DNA from: Arabidopsis thaliana
Taxonomy: Eukaryota > Streptophyta > Magnoliopsida > Brassicales > Brassicaceae
Reading direction: 5' to 3'
DNA length: 64,000 nt
Assembly: GCF_000001735.4 (NCBI RefSeq)
Contig: NC_003071.7
Coordinates: forward strand, 13,819,151 to 13,883,150
Shown: piece by piece, positions 44,784 to 56,200 of the stretch
Numbering within the stretch: the stretch's first letter is position 1
Layout of the letters: each line of letters begins with the position of its first letter
The notes under the pieces: model-generated
Database searches by the model: none
What the model was told of the DNA's origin: nothing
Seen by the model: only the letters and a program-made list of their open reading frames with translations
Made by a program: the position numbers and the translations under genes

Positions 44784-45389
44784 TCAGTGATGGCCACCAC
44801 CAACATAACCTCCTCCAAGACCTCCTCCACCACCAATGCCTTTACCAAATCCACCACCGGCTCCGCCCCCGAATCCTCCTCCCCCTCCACCGCCAAAGCC
44901 TCCTCCTCCTCCAATTCCACCTCCGCCTCCAAGTCCTCCTCCAGCACCACCACCGTATCCTCCTCCAGCTCCACCACCCAATCCACCTCCTCCTCCTAAA
45001 CCACCACCACCACCACCTCCTAGACCCCCTCCTCCTCCCAAACCGCTACCGCCTCCTAGACCCCCTCCTCCTCCCAAACCGCTACCGCCTCCTAGACCAC
45101 CACCGCCGCCTAAACCTCCACCACCGCCTAAACCTCCACCGCCTCCTAGGCCACCACCGCCTCCTAGACCACCTCCGCCGCCTAGACCGCCTCCACCGCC
45201 CAAACCCTTACCGAAACCTTTCTTGTAAATGCCATGCTTGTGGAGGAATGGACGAGGTTTGTGTAAAAATGGACGAGGTTTGTGGAAAAAGTGTTTGTCG
45301 TCGTTAACCTCAACATTTCCGAACGAAAATTCAGCGACTAGAGCGAATACAAAGATAAACACACACACCTTCCCGGAAATTAAACCCAT
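44784..45389 (-). CDS. GRP23: Secreted glycine-rich protein
   Basis: A single exon of 201 aa. Residues 1-24 form a signal peptide (MGLISGKVCVFIFVFALVAE). A His/Lys/Pro stretch follows (HFFHKPRPFLHKPRPFLHKH), then about 130 residues of GGGGGL/GGGSGL-type repeats and a short GGYVGGGHH end. It is likely a structural cell-wall glycine-rich protein. The reverse strand of the repeat gives a long Pro-rich open frame (44836-45228), which is only the shadow of the Gly codons. The repeat invites slippage, so length may vary between accessions. The symbol is recalled for At2g32690. Confidence 0.88.
   Translation of the reverse strand: MGLISGKVCVFIFVFALVAEFSFGNVEVNDDKHFFHKPRPFLHKPRPFLHKHGIYKKGFGKGLGGGGGLGGGGGLGGGGGLGGGGGLGGGGGLGGGGGLGGGSGLGGGGGLGGGSGLGGGGGLGGGGGGGLGGGGGLGGGAGGGYGGGAGGGLGGGGGIGGGGGFGGGGGGGFGGGAGGGFGKGIGGGGGLGGGYVGGGHH
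44820..45210 (-). repeat. glycine-codon repeat array in GRP23
   Basis: Units of 15-18 bases encode GGGGGL or GGGSGL, including a larger 36-base unit repeated around 45013-45090 (CCGCCTCCTAGACCCC with CTCCTCCCAAACCGCTA). Confidence 0.8.
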
Positions 45390-45472
45390 AATTAACTGGT
45401 TCGTTTTATATGGTGTATATGAAAGAGAGATCGAAGACAGTAGTTGTGTCAGTGAAGCTTAGTCTTGACCTC

Positions 45473-45480
45473 TATATATA
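45473..45480 (-). promoter_or_regulatory. TATA box of GRP23
   Basis: TATATATA lies 84-91 bases upstream of the GRP23 start codon at 45389, consistent with a TATA box plus a short leader. Inferred from position. Confidence 0.5.
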
Positions 45481-47054
45481 GACATATCGTCCACTCGTGA
45501 GTACGTTACATACATAACCGGTTTTGCTTCTTCTTTTTCTAGGTTTCTTATCAATTCCGGTTTAGTTTAGTTTGTTGATTTGTTCATATATACTCAAATT
45601 ATTCTATTTCAGAGGTTGAAATGCTTGGTTAAGGCGTAACCGTGAGGAAAAGTGGGAAACCGGAATTGATTAAACCGGACGTATTAACTTGTAAGAAGGC
45701 GAAAAAAATAAATTGGTTGAGTAAACTAAATTAAATGAGGTTCACCTGTCATAGGACAATTTATTTATGTCTGCCAACTGCCCAGTTGATCTCATCCAAC
45801 ATAACAATAAAAATGAAATCAATGTACATTTGATGAATTCAATAAATAAATAATATCGATGTATATATATATGCACATGAAATGAAATGTATATCTTATT
45901 TCCGATTAAGAAAATGAGCAAACGATTCTAGTGGGCGCCGATGGTGAAAAAACCTGAAATTGATGAAAATATATACTACAATTGGTTCATGTACTTTGTC
46001 AAATAATAATAATTGGTTCATGTTCTAAAAACCAGACTGATCATATTCGTAGAATGCAATCATCAGTTCACCATATGTATATGATTCCTCATAAATCAAC
46101 CTTCCATGGATTTATAGCAAAAAGAACAGTGTGTTTCTCTTTTAGTGTATTTTCATAAAAGACGTACCATAAATGAATAAATTGTGTCGTTATCAAAAAA
46201 ACAAAAGTTTATAATCGTGGCTGTTTTATTTTTCCTTTTATAGTTGAAGGACATGTCTACTACAAAGCCATTAATAATATGAGGGCTCTTTTGCATTATT
46301 CAAGCCCTAAATGTGATCTCATTTAGTGAAAAAAAAGTGATCTCATTTATTATGTCATTAATGGCTCAAACCAAACACATATTAAACCTTTCATTTTCCA
46401 AACTAACAAATAAAGAAAAACAGATAGGCTTATACATTATACATGCATCACCCACATAGATTTAGATTATTAAAAATTTGAGGTTGACTGGTTTGAGCTG
46501 TGAATGTAATCTTTTATTTAATTTGGACTGTTTGTTGTTAGAATAATGGTTGGGACTTAAATTTTAAAGTCAACTAGTGATTTGAAAAAAAAACGAGGCT
46601 TAACAAGAATATTTAACTAGTTAATCTAGGGCTAACTTGTTAGTAAGAAATTTAAGAAATACGTTTAATACTTCATAACACTACAAGTGTGGATTGTTCA
46701 TTTCACATCATAAAGTACTAAAACTTCAAATTAAGTGCCAAATGAATATCCTATGCATTTTTTTTTTGTAAAAAAATTAGATTGGTTCTATTGAGAATAT
46801 GCATGCAATCTTTTGGTTACAGACCTCTAGTTAAAGGATTTTAATTAGTTCTTATTTTCTATTTAGAATTTGAATTAGTTTCATAAAACATATGCAGTGA
46901 TCAGTTTATAAGGTCAAATCTCACCCTCAAAATACAAACATATTTCACGAGTTTGCCCAAAAAGAAAGAACTAGTATTTGACGCAAGTTTTCATTTTGAA
47001 CCATTCGTAAGCTATAACTAGAAGATTAAATACGGTAGAATAATGAATGTATTA
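45481..47054. other. intergenic, AT-rich
   Basis: A long AT-rich interval with the distal GRP23 promoter. I see no genes, RNA genes or clear repeats apart from homopolymer tracts. Confidence 0.35.
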
Positions 47055-47313
47055 TGGGAAAAATGTTAAAAAAATCGCCAACTTTTAAAAATGGGACAAA
47101 AAAATCGCCAACTCCTGAAATGTCATTTAAATCATATACTTTTGGTTGACTTTTCCAGAAAGATAATAAAGCAAAGATTCGTAATCAACAAAACTTTGCT
47201 CTGTTATCTTTCTAAAGAACTCAATCAAAAGTATGTGATTAAAACGACATTTCAGGAGTTGGTGATTTTTCATCCCATTTTTCAAAGTTGGCAATTTTTT
47301 TGACATTTTTTCC
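47055..47313. mobile_element. foldback MITE, Mutator-like, with 9-bp target duplication
   Basis: About 259 bases that are almost entirely an inverted repeat: the left arm (from GGGAAAAATGTT then AAAAAAATCGCCAAC) is matched by the reverse complement of the right arm (GGAAAAAATGTC then AAAAAAATTGCCAAC), and pairing continues for roughly 120-130 bases per arm to a small centre near 47185. The element is flanked by the direct repeat AATGTATTA at 47046-47054 and 47314-47322. A 9-base duplication with long inverted repeats and no coding capacity is the hallmark of Mutator-like MITEs. Short open frames on both strands here are palindrome artefacts. The arms differ at several positions, so the insertion is not recent. 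Confidence 0.8.
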
Positions 47314-47322
47314 AATGTATTA

Positions 47323-48084
47323 TTGAGTGTAGCTACATGAAGTATGAACCATTTATCTTGACATAGCATTGCGTACTTTGAAAATAATTTCTTTACTAAT
47401 AAAAAAACCTACACTTTTTTTTATAATAAATTTTTTCACTCTGTTTAGAAACCATGAATTGGCTGCTCTAACGATTCAAGAGAAATTTCGGCCTACCTTC
47501 GAGTTGACTTTAGATTAAAAGTCAATCACAGGCCCAAAAGTAAGCCCATAACTAGGTCCAAATATCGAAGCCCATGAATAAACTTTTTCATCGAATCCTA
47601 AAGCTAAGCATCAAACCAAACATCCGATGATCTCTCCAAACTCATCAATCTGATCTATCTCTCTCTTCCAGCTGTTTCATGATCGATTTACTCTTAACTT
47701 ACAGCTGATTACAATTCACTGTAATCTCTCAAGAACCCTAGATTCTTTTTTTTCCTTTTCAATTGTGATCCGTCAGGTATGTGAATTCGATTACTTTCTA
47801 TATCAATTCAACGAATTCCAAAAGTCATGTTCGCGTATAAGCAATTTAACCTTGTCGATTTCTTTATATTTTCTCTGTATGTGTAGCAGCAATGCTTGAT
47901 CTTTAAATTTACTGATATCTGAAGATCGAATTAGGGTTCTGATCTACTTGATATTTATTTGTTTGGGCTTTTATTCAGGTTAGTGTCTGTTTATTAAAAC
48001 AATCGAATTATTCTGAGTTCATATCATTTCTTTGGATTGAAGATTTGAATTCCTTTTATAGCAGCTCGATCTTGGGCTGAAGCT
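47323..48084 (+). other. LUH promoter and 5' UTR with an intron
   Basis: The LUH leader probably begins near 47640. A 5' UTR intron is suggested by CAG/GTATGTG at 47777 and a 3' acceptor at 48060-48064, 20 bases before the ATG. Assignment is inferred from splice-site sequence only. Confidence 0.45.
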
Positions 48085-51000
48085 ATGGCTCAGAGTAATT
48101 GGGAAGCTGACAAGATGTAAGTTAATTTTGTATTCAATAAAAGCTTATTTTTTTTCAATTCCTTACTTTGATATCTTTGTGTTTTTGTAGGCTTGATGTT
48201 TACATATATGATTATTTGGTGAAGAAGAAACTTCATAATACTGCTAAGTCGTTTATGACTGAAGGGAAGGTTTCTCCTGATCCAGTTGGTAATATTACAC
48301 TTTCTTTGTTCCACTTTGTTCTTTCTTAATTTTAAGTTTTGATATGTAATTGTTTTTTGTTGTGTGAATGATTAGCAATTGATGCACCTGGAGGGTTTCT
48401 TTTTGAGTGGTGGTCTGTGTTTTGGGACATTTTCATTGCAAGGACGAATGAGAAGCATTCAGAGGCTGCTGCAGCTTATATAGAGGTGAATGTCTTCTAC
48501 TAACATCTGGGAATATGTTTTGTTAGTTTTGAATTACGTAACTGACCAGTGGTTTTGAAATTTTAGGCACAACAAGGTAAAGCGAAGGAGCAGCAAATGC
48601 AAATACAGCAACTGCAGATGATGCGCCAAGCTCAAATGCAGCGTAGGGACCCTAATCATCCTTCTCTTGGCGGTCCAATGAATGCTATTGGTTCTGAAGG
48701 GATGATTGGGCAGTCTAATGCTAGTGCTTTGGCTGCTAAAATGTACGAGGAACGCATGAAGCAGCCTAATCCTATGAATTCTGAGACATCCCAACCTCAT
48801 CTTGATGCAAGGATGGCCCTTCTTAAATCAGCAACAAACCATCATGGGTAAATTGGCTCAGCTTCTTTTTTGCTGTCGTTTTTCTAGTCCTCATACCTCT
48901 GACCCCTTGTTGTCCTTTCTTTTTTTTTCTGTCCCTAAACAGTCAGATTGTCCAAGGAAACCATCAAGGAGGTGTTTCGGCAGCGCTGCAGCAAATTCAA
49001 TCACGAACTCAGCAGCCCACTGTAACTACTACTCGAGCACCTTACTTTATACTGTTCAAATTTTCTAACAGACAAGTCTCCAATCAGATATTTTGGTGTA
49101 CATCTGAATCTCTTGTACGTGCAGGAAATCAAAACTGAAGTTAATTTGGGTACATCTCCAAGACAACTGCCAGTGGATCCTTCTACAGTTTATGGCCAGG
49201 GAATTCTGCAATCAAAGCCTGGGATGGGGAGTGCAGGTAAATATATCAATGTATTGCATTGTAGAGTAATCGCTCACCGAAAAGAAAATGGTGGTAAAAT
49301 ACGTGGTAGTATGCCTTCTATGGCAATTAGTTGACTATGGACTCCAAAATTTAAATATTACTTCCCTGTTATGTGCAAAATCATGATGAATTACATAGGG
49401 TGATATGCTAATGGCATCACGAGAATCTTTTGCTTACAATTTGTATAAATTCTTATGGTGTTGTGTTTGTCCCTTGTGAAGGATTAAACCCTGGAGTGAG
49501 TGGTCTTCCTTTAAAGGGATGGCCATTAACTGTAAGTCTCTGTGGTTCTTCTAAGAATTTATTTGTTTGTCATTCCAAGCCCAGTATTTTGCTAAGTTTC
49601 TTGACAAATGTTACAGGGCATCGAGCAGATGCGACCAGGTTTAGGAGGCCCTCAGGTTCAGAAATCTTTTCTACAAAATCAAAGTCAATTTCAGCTCTCG
49701 CCGCAGCAGCAACAACATCAGATGTTGGCTCAGGTTCAAGCGCAAGGAAATATGACTAATTCACCCATGTATGGTGGTGACATGGACCCTCGAAGATTTA
49801 CAGGATTACCTAGAGGAAACCTTAATCCGAAAGATGGCCAACAAAATGCAAATGATGGATCTATAGGGTCCCCCATGCAGTCAAGTTCGTCAAAGGTAAG
49901 ACTTTCTCAAATTACCAATAAATGCATATCCCTGTTGGATGCAGTGGAATCTGTTGAGCTGCATTATATCATCTTTTTCGGGTAGCAGAGAAAAAATGAA
50001 GCATCTCATTTTTTCTGTGTTCCGTTAAGTGGTGTAATTGGATCATTACGTCTGTCCTTCTATGCATTTTTTCTGATAATTGCTCGTCTATGCTTTAAAA
50101 TTGTACTCTTTTGGGTTATCGTCTGACTGCTATACTTTCCATTTGGAAAATGTGTAAGGTAATGTGTTTGTGTTATCCTAATGTAGATCTACATAGGTAT
50201 CAGAATTTTGTTTTTTCTTGTTAACCACATGAACCCAATAATAGAGAAAACTTATCCGCAATTAGTAGCTGATTACTACCAAACATGGGGACTTTACTGC
50301 TAAAATTTTATCAATCACATTTTTTTCTTCTGATTTTCTCTCTTTCCGTTGCTTGTTGGTCTATAGCATATCAGCATGCCGCCAGTACAGCAATCTTCTT
50401 CTCAGCAACAAGATCACTTACTATCCCAGCAATCACAACAGGTACTTTTATGTGGATCCAATCCCTCAAGTCTTATCAAGCATGTGGTTTTAACCAACTG
50501 AATATATTCTTTAGTGTCTGAGATGATTGAGCCACAACTTCCTTTTCGTGTATCTGATAGAACAACCGCAAAAGAAAAGGGCCTTCCTCTTCTGGTCCTG
50601 CTAACAGCACAGGGACAGGAAACACTGTTGGCCCATCCAACTCACAGCCATCGACTCCGTCAACGCATACCCCTGTTGATGGAGTTGCTATAGCTGGTAA
50701 CATGCACCATGTGAATAGCATGCCAAAAGGGCCAATGATGTATGGTTCTGATGGGATCGGTGGTCTTGCATCATCAGCAAATCAACTGGTATGTTTCTTA
50801 ATTTCTCAGAAGAATGATAACGACAATCTAGTTTTCCTCCAATAACATCTGGATACAGCATGCAGTTGTGTTGTGTGAAACAAGTGCTTTCTTAGCAGCT
50901 TGAATATTTTTTTTATATCCCATGGGGCCGTGTTTCTTTCAGCTTTCTTATGACAAGAATTAATAGCTGCAGGATGACATGGACCAGTTTGGAGATGTGG

Positions 51001-52694
51001 GAGCTCTAGAAGATAATGTAGAATCATTTTTGTCCCAAGATGATGGAGACGGAGGAAGCTTGTTTGGCACCCTAAAGCGGAACTCTTCTGTGCATACCGA
51101 AACCTCAAAGCGTATTCTAACACCCCAAGGATAAGTATGATACAAGTAGACGATATAAATATATACTAACACGGTCCTTTTTCTCGTTTCAGCTTTCAGT
51201 TTCAATGAGGTTAGTTGTATAAGAAAAAGTGCCAGTAAGGTCATTTGCTGTAGCTTCTCATATGATGGGAAGTTGTTGGCTAGCGCTGGACATGATAAGA
51301 AGGTGCAACTTCTTAATTTCTGAGATACGGTTTGCTTATAAACTTGTCATGGCCCTAAAACAGCTATAGATCATTTATAGGTAGGTAACATTTTGTTTGT
51401 TTAAAAACAGATAATGTGGATGCAAATTTATTTTTGTCAGTAGGTATTTATATGGAACATGGAAACACTACAAGTTGAGAGCACTCCGGAAGAACATGCT
51501 CATATCATCACAGATGTTCGCTTCAGACCGAATTCAACTCAACTGGCAACGTCATCATTCGACAAAACAATCAAAATCTGGGATGCTTCTGATGTATACT
51601 AATTTAATTTGTTTCTCTTTTATTTGTTGCAATTTTTCGTGTTCTGCTGTGACTAACTACTACCAATTTGTGCAGCCTGGTTACTTCCTACGAACAATTT
51701 CTGGTCATGCTGCACCTGTTATGTCCATTGATTTTCATCCTAAGAAAACCGAGCTTTTATGCTCCTGTGATAGCAACAATGATATTCGCTTTTGGGACAT
51801 AAACGCCTCTTGCGTTCGTGCTGTAAAGGCAAGCCCCTGACCTTTTGTATGGTTTCTCTGGGATGTGAACTCTGTTTGCTAATCGTTGAATTTTCCAAGC
51901 ACAGGGGGCTAGCACGCAAGTACGTTTCCAGCCAAGAACAGGACAGTTTTTAGCTGCAGCGTCAGAAAATACTGTGTCAATTTTTGATATTGAAAATAAT
52001 AACAAACGGGTCAACATTTTTAAGGTAGAGCTGAAGATGATATATTGATATTTTTGAATTCCCCGGGTCAATCCACATAAAAGACTAAAAGCTTTGTTTT
52101 TTACTTTTAATACTTTGAATCTTCAAAGTCCAGTGCATTTTTCTTGTTAGATGCATTGGGGCATATGTTTAGATGTCGTAAGTGTTGATCGTTACTCATG
52201 GCTTTATTTACTTTTGATCTGGCAGGGACATTCCTCAAATGTACATTCTGTTTGTTGGAGCCCAAACGGAGAGTTGGTGGCGTCTGTTAGTGAAGACGCT
52301 GTAAAATTATGGTCACTGAGTTCAGGAGATTGCATCCACGAGCTTAGCAACAGTGGAAACAAGTTCCACTCTGTTGTTTTTCACCCTAGCTATCCCGATC
52401 TCTTGGTCATCGGTGGCTATCAGGTATAACCTATATCCCCATTTCTCAAACAAATAATGTGTCAAACAATATCTAGTCTTATGTTCAAATGTGTGATGAG
52501 GTGAATGTGTCTCTCAGTTGTTTTAACTTTGGTAAACGAATCTGTGACAGGCTATAGAGCTGTGGAACACAATGGAGAACAAATGTATGACGGTAGCAGG
52601 CCACGAGTGTGTGATCTCTGCCTTGGCTCAGTCGCCTTCGACGGGAGTGGTTGCGTCTGCAAGTCATGACAAATCCGTAAAGATTTGGAAGTAG
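48085..52694 (+). CDS. LUH: LEUNIG_HOMOLOG, Groucho-type transcription corepressor
   Basis: Seventeen exons: 48085-48116, 48191-48288, 48376-48485, 48567-48847, 48943-49021, 49125-49236, 49482-49531, 49617-49895, 50367-50441, 50561-50788, 50973-51111, 51193-51302, 51444-51593, 51676-51828, 51905-52024, 52226-52423, 52551-52694; total 785 aa. The N-terminal LUFS/LisH domain is clear ([40 protein letters not shown]). A Gln-rich middle follows, then seven WD40 repeats from about residue 500 ([60 protein letters not shown]). LUH (MUM1) works in the nucleus with SEUSS-type adaptors and acts in flower development and in seed mucilage. Exon 14 is followed by a GC-AG intron (AAG/GCAAGC at 51829). I recall it as At2g32700. 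Confidence 0.94.
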
Positions 52695-54204
52695 AAATAT
52701 TTCTATGTTCGTCTGAAAAGAAAAGGAAAAAAGAAGAAATAGCAGAGAGCTCAGGACTTTTTTTGGGTCTAATTTTTTTTTTTTTTTTAATGTTACATTA
52801 ATAAGTTGGTTTTTTTTTTAAATTGGGTTTGTTTATGTCAAAAGCAAAGAGACTTGTGATATTTCCAATCTTTGTCTAATGATCCTACTTCTTTACTTCG
52901 TTGTTTTGATCTCTAGTGTTTAGAGTGAAAGAGAGATGTAAGTAATTTCTCTAGACCAACTACATTGTTGAATAATAATTTCTTATAATCAGCCAAACGC
53001 TTGTTTTTAAGGTCTCTTTACGAATATCTTATAATGACACTGCATACATTAAGTTGGTTTAAGATGAATACAAAACTCTAAGCATGCACATTGAAAGTAC
53101 TCGTACGTTAAAACTTAGGATTAAGGATGAGTTTATTATCTGCTTAGGCTTAAATTGTCTTTGTTCTGGGTTACTTATTGAACTTCTAATATAACCGCAT
53201 CTTTCTTGAATGACTCTGCCTCTCTTTCAAAATTATTTGTTTCAGCATCACTGTAACATTTATTGTAAAAATAGTTTTTTTGGGTTTGAATAAATTTAAC
53301 TTTCAACTCAAAAAAAAAGAAAAACTCGATATTATATATAGAAAACGGAAATGTGAAACATAAGGAGAAGTAAAAAGCACGGTTACGTTTGTGTTTGTTT
53401 ACAATTTACAAACACGTCTAACTTGGAAAAACTAAAATAAATGTACTTTTTTTTTTTTGGTCTAAAATAAATGTACTTTTTTCTTAAACATGAACTTATT
53501 TTTTGTAACAGTTGAGTGGTTGAATGAATCATTAATTTAAGTTATCTTTAGTTTCTCAATCGATAATATATACCTACTCAAACCTTTATACAATACTATA
53601 AGATATAAAATACTCCTACTCCTTCCCAATTCTCAAAACTGCTTAAACTTTCATAATCATCTAACTCTTGTAATTTATATAATCTAGTCATTAGATTCAT
53701 CAGTATATTCTCAATATTACAAAGGCTAAATATCTTATGCTACATTATCCAAGCAATTCGCAGAAAACAATAAAAATAAAATTGTCAAACATCATAAGCC
53801 TAGTAGAGAAGTAGAAGTTGACATTCCAAATTCGTCCAATCTCTACCTCAACTAGATTTAAAACTTTTTATCCTAAGGTAAGTAAAATACACAAAAGTAG
53901 AGCAAAATACGATCCTTGAATTAATTCAGGTTGTGTAACCGTTCAATCTTTTCTAACGCTGTGACACATATTTGAACCCAACTAACTCAAATTTTTTTAT
54001 TTTAAATATAATTTATAAATGTGGAAAAAAATAATAAATTTATAAATAAAAATATATGTCATCATTTCTATTTATAAATATCGAAATTATTACACTCAAG
54101 TTCTAAAATATTTTTTTTTTTTAAAAACTAAAGTGAAAAAATAGCAAAGTACATTACTCACAGTAGTGAAGAAGCAGCCACCTGAAAAAAAAAATAACAC
54201 ACAC

Positions 54205-54210
<6 letters not shown>

Positions 54211-54249
<39 letters not shown>
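54211..54249 (+). repeat. (AG) microsatellite in the KRP4 leader
   Basis: A run of about 19 AG units ends about 97 bases before the KRP4 start. It is similar in kind to the tract before the F-box gene and a possible BPC-factor site (inferred). Confidence 0.9.
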
Positions 54250-54251
<2 letters not shown>

Positions 54252-54327
54252 CCACAAAGAGCACTAATCTTCACAACCCTAACTCCGATTTTTCTCACAC
54301 CTCCCAATCTCTCTTTCTTTCTCTCTG

Positions 54328-54339
54328 ATGAAAAGCTAA
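54328..54339 (+). promoter_or_regulatory. minimal uORF before KRP4
   Basis: ATGAAAAGCTAA encodes Met-Lys-Ser-stop and ends 6 bases before the main ATG at 54346. If the transcript includes it, ribosomes must leak past or reinitiate over a very short distance, which would lower KRP4 translation. The effect is inferred. Confidence 0.5.
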
Positions 54340-54345
54340 CGGAAA

Positions 54346-56200
54346 ATGGGGAAATACATAAGAAAGAGCAAAATCGACGGAGCTGGAGCTGGAGCTGGTG
54401 GTGGAGGTGGAGGCGGAGGTGGAGGTGAATCCTCTATTGCTTTAATGGATGTTGTTTCACCTTCTTCCTCTTCTTCACTTGGTGTTTTAACTCGAGCTAA
54501 ATCTCTAGCTCTTCAACAACAACAACAACGCTGTCTTCTTCAAAAACCCTCTTCTCCTTCTTCGTTACCACCGACTTCTGCTTCTCCTAATCCACCGTCA
54601 AAGCAGAAGATGAAGAAGAAGCAGCAGCAGATGAACGATTGTGGTTCGTATCTTCAGCTACGGAGTCGTCGGCTTCAGAAGAAACCACCAATTGTTGTGA
54701 TTCGTTCTACTAAACGGAGGAAACAGCAACGGAGGAATGAGACATGCGGAAGAAACCCTAACCCTAGGAGTAATTTGGATTCGATTCGTGGTGATGGGTC
54801 TAGGTCTGATTCTGTTTCTGAAAGTGTTGTCTTTGGTAAAGACAAGGATTTGATTTCTGAAATCAATAAAGATCCAACCTTTGGCCAAAATTTCTTCGAC
54901 CTTGAAGAAGAACACACTCAAAGGTATCATCTTTCTTCATCAATTTCAACCTAATTTTTTGGGGGATTTCTTATTTTTATGAATCTGTGTGAATTTGTTC
55001 TGTTTCTTGAGAAAACTTTGGTATTGGATTTGAAAATTTCCGTTGTTAATTTGAAAAAAGGATCAATTTTTTGTCTTGTATTTGGTTAAAATTGAAACTG
55101 GCGTTTTCGATTTTGAAATTTAATGATATTTTTACCATGTGTATGATATGATGCCATCTTTTCTTTATCTGACAACACCAGACTCTTCTCTCTGTTTCCG
55201 GGAAAGAAAATATATATAATTAATCAAAAATGTGTTTCTTTTTTCTTGAGAAAGTTTTTATTTTTTCTTCAATTACTTTGAAGAAGGTGATAGTGACTAT
55301 TGTTTTTTCTTCAGACTTTTTATCTGCTTTCATGTAAAGAATGTTGGATTTGTGTTTGAAATGTCTCTGTAAGTAACTCTTTAAAGTTTGGTTCGTTTTT
55401 GGGATTCTGCAAAGTATATGATGTGTCTCTGTAACATCTTAAGTTCTAGTTTCTCTGTCTTTTAATTTTTCTTGCTGTTTGGTTGTTTTTTGATGTTATG
55501 ATTTCAGTCTAAAGTCGTGATCTTGTTGAACATTGTATGAGTCATTAACTTTTCAAGCATTGCTGAAGTAATCTTCATTGGAAGTTTCTTCTTTGGTTTT
55601 ATGCTTTGTGAACTTTGAACCACAAATCAACAAGGAGTTTCTCCTTGTCCTTTTTTCAGTTAAACATGACTTGCTTAGTTTTAGTTATCTATATGCAATA
55701 AAGTTTGCTTGCTTTTGCTGCTAATTAAGGAAACACGGTTATGTGCTTTTTCCTTGAGAGCATTGTATGAAAGTAACATATTACTTACTCTCAGCTTCAA
55801 CAGGACCACAAGGGAATCCACACCATGCAGTTTGATAAGAAGGCCTGAAATCATGACAACCCCGGGATCGTCTACAAAGCTTAACATTTGTGTAAGTGAA
55901 AGCAACCAGAGAGAAGACAGTTTGTCACGCAGCCATCGTCGCCGACCAACTACACCTGAAATGGACGAGTTTTTCTCGGGTGCTGAAGAAGAACAACAGA
56001 AGCAATTCATTGAGAAGTATGTGTTTCCTCGTTTCATCTGTTCTGTTCTTTTGGTTATGAGTTTCCAGTTTGTTCTGTTCTTCTCTTTTGGTCTTGTGTC
56101 TCTAATGGTTTCTGTCAACTCTTTCTTCAGGTACAACTTTGATCCTGTGAACGAACAACCACTACCAGGACGGTTTGAATGGACGAAGGTAGATGATTAG
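54346..56200 (+). CDS. KRP4: KIP-related CDK inhibitor 4 (ICK7)
   Basis: Three exons (54346-54923, 55795-56016, 56131-56200) give 289 aa. The conserved inhibitor domain is at the C-terminus: TPEMDEFFSGAEEEQQKQFI followed by [24 protein letters not shown]. It is the part of KRPs that binds CYCD and CDKA and blocks the G1-S step in the nucleus. The N-terminal half is low complexity: a GAGAG then poly-Gly run (residues 12-27), Ser runs, QQQQQ, and a basic nuclear-signal-like patch (RSTKRRKQQRR). N-terminal MGKYIRKSKIDG is a KRP signature. Intron 1 is 871 bp. An AG microsatellite and a three-codon uORF precede the start. I recall it as At2g32710. Confidence 0.95.

Larger units (their letters stand above)
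52695..54345. other. LUH 3' UTR, intergenic, KRP4 promoter
   Basis: The first 200-300 bases should be LUH 3' UTR. The rest is AT-rich with many homopolymer tracts and a short direct repeat (CTAAAATAAATGTACTTTT at about 53432 and 53462). The right end holds the KRP4 leader with an AG tract. No gene is seen. Confidence 0.4.

Noticed and set aside
44757..44999. Ser/Thr-rich frame and its acidic antisense
   Set aside because: Shadows of the GRP23 repeat in other frames.
44836..45228. Pro-rich extensin-like open frame on the plus strand
   Set aside because: It is the reverse complement of the Gly codons of GRP23. GRP23 has a signal peptide and an upstream TATA box; the Pro-rich frame has neither.
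47091..47369. Two short proteins with similar sequence on opposite strands
   Set aside because: They mirror each other because the DNA is an inverted repeat (the MITE).
49430..49759. 109-residue open frame inside LUH
   Set aside because: It crosses a LUH intron and reads exon 8 in the wrong frame; the LUH exons close in phase without it.
55681..56136. 151-residue minus-strand open frame
   Set aside because: Antisense to KRP4 exon 2, whose inhibitor domain is certain.
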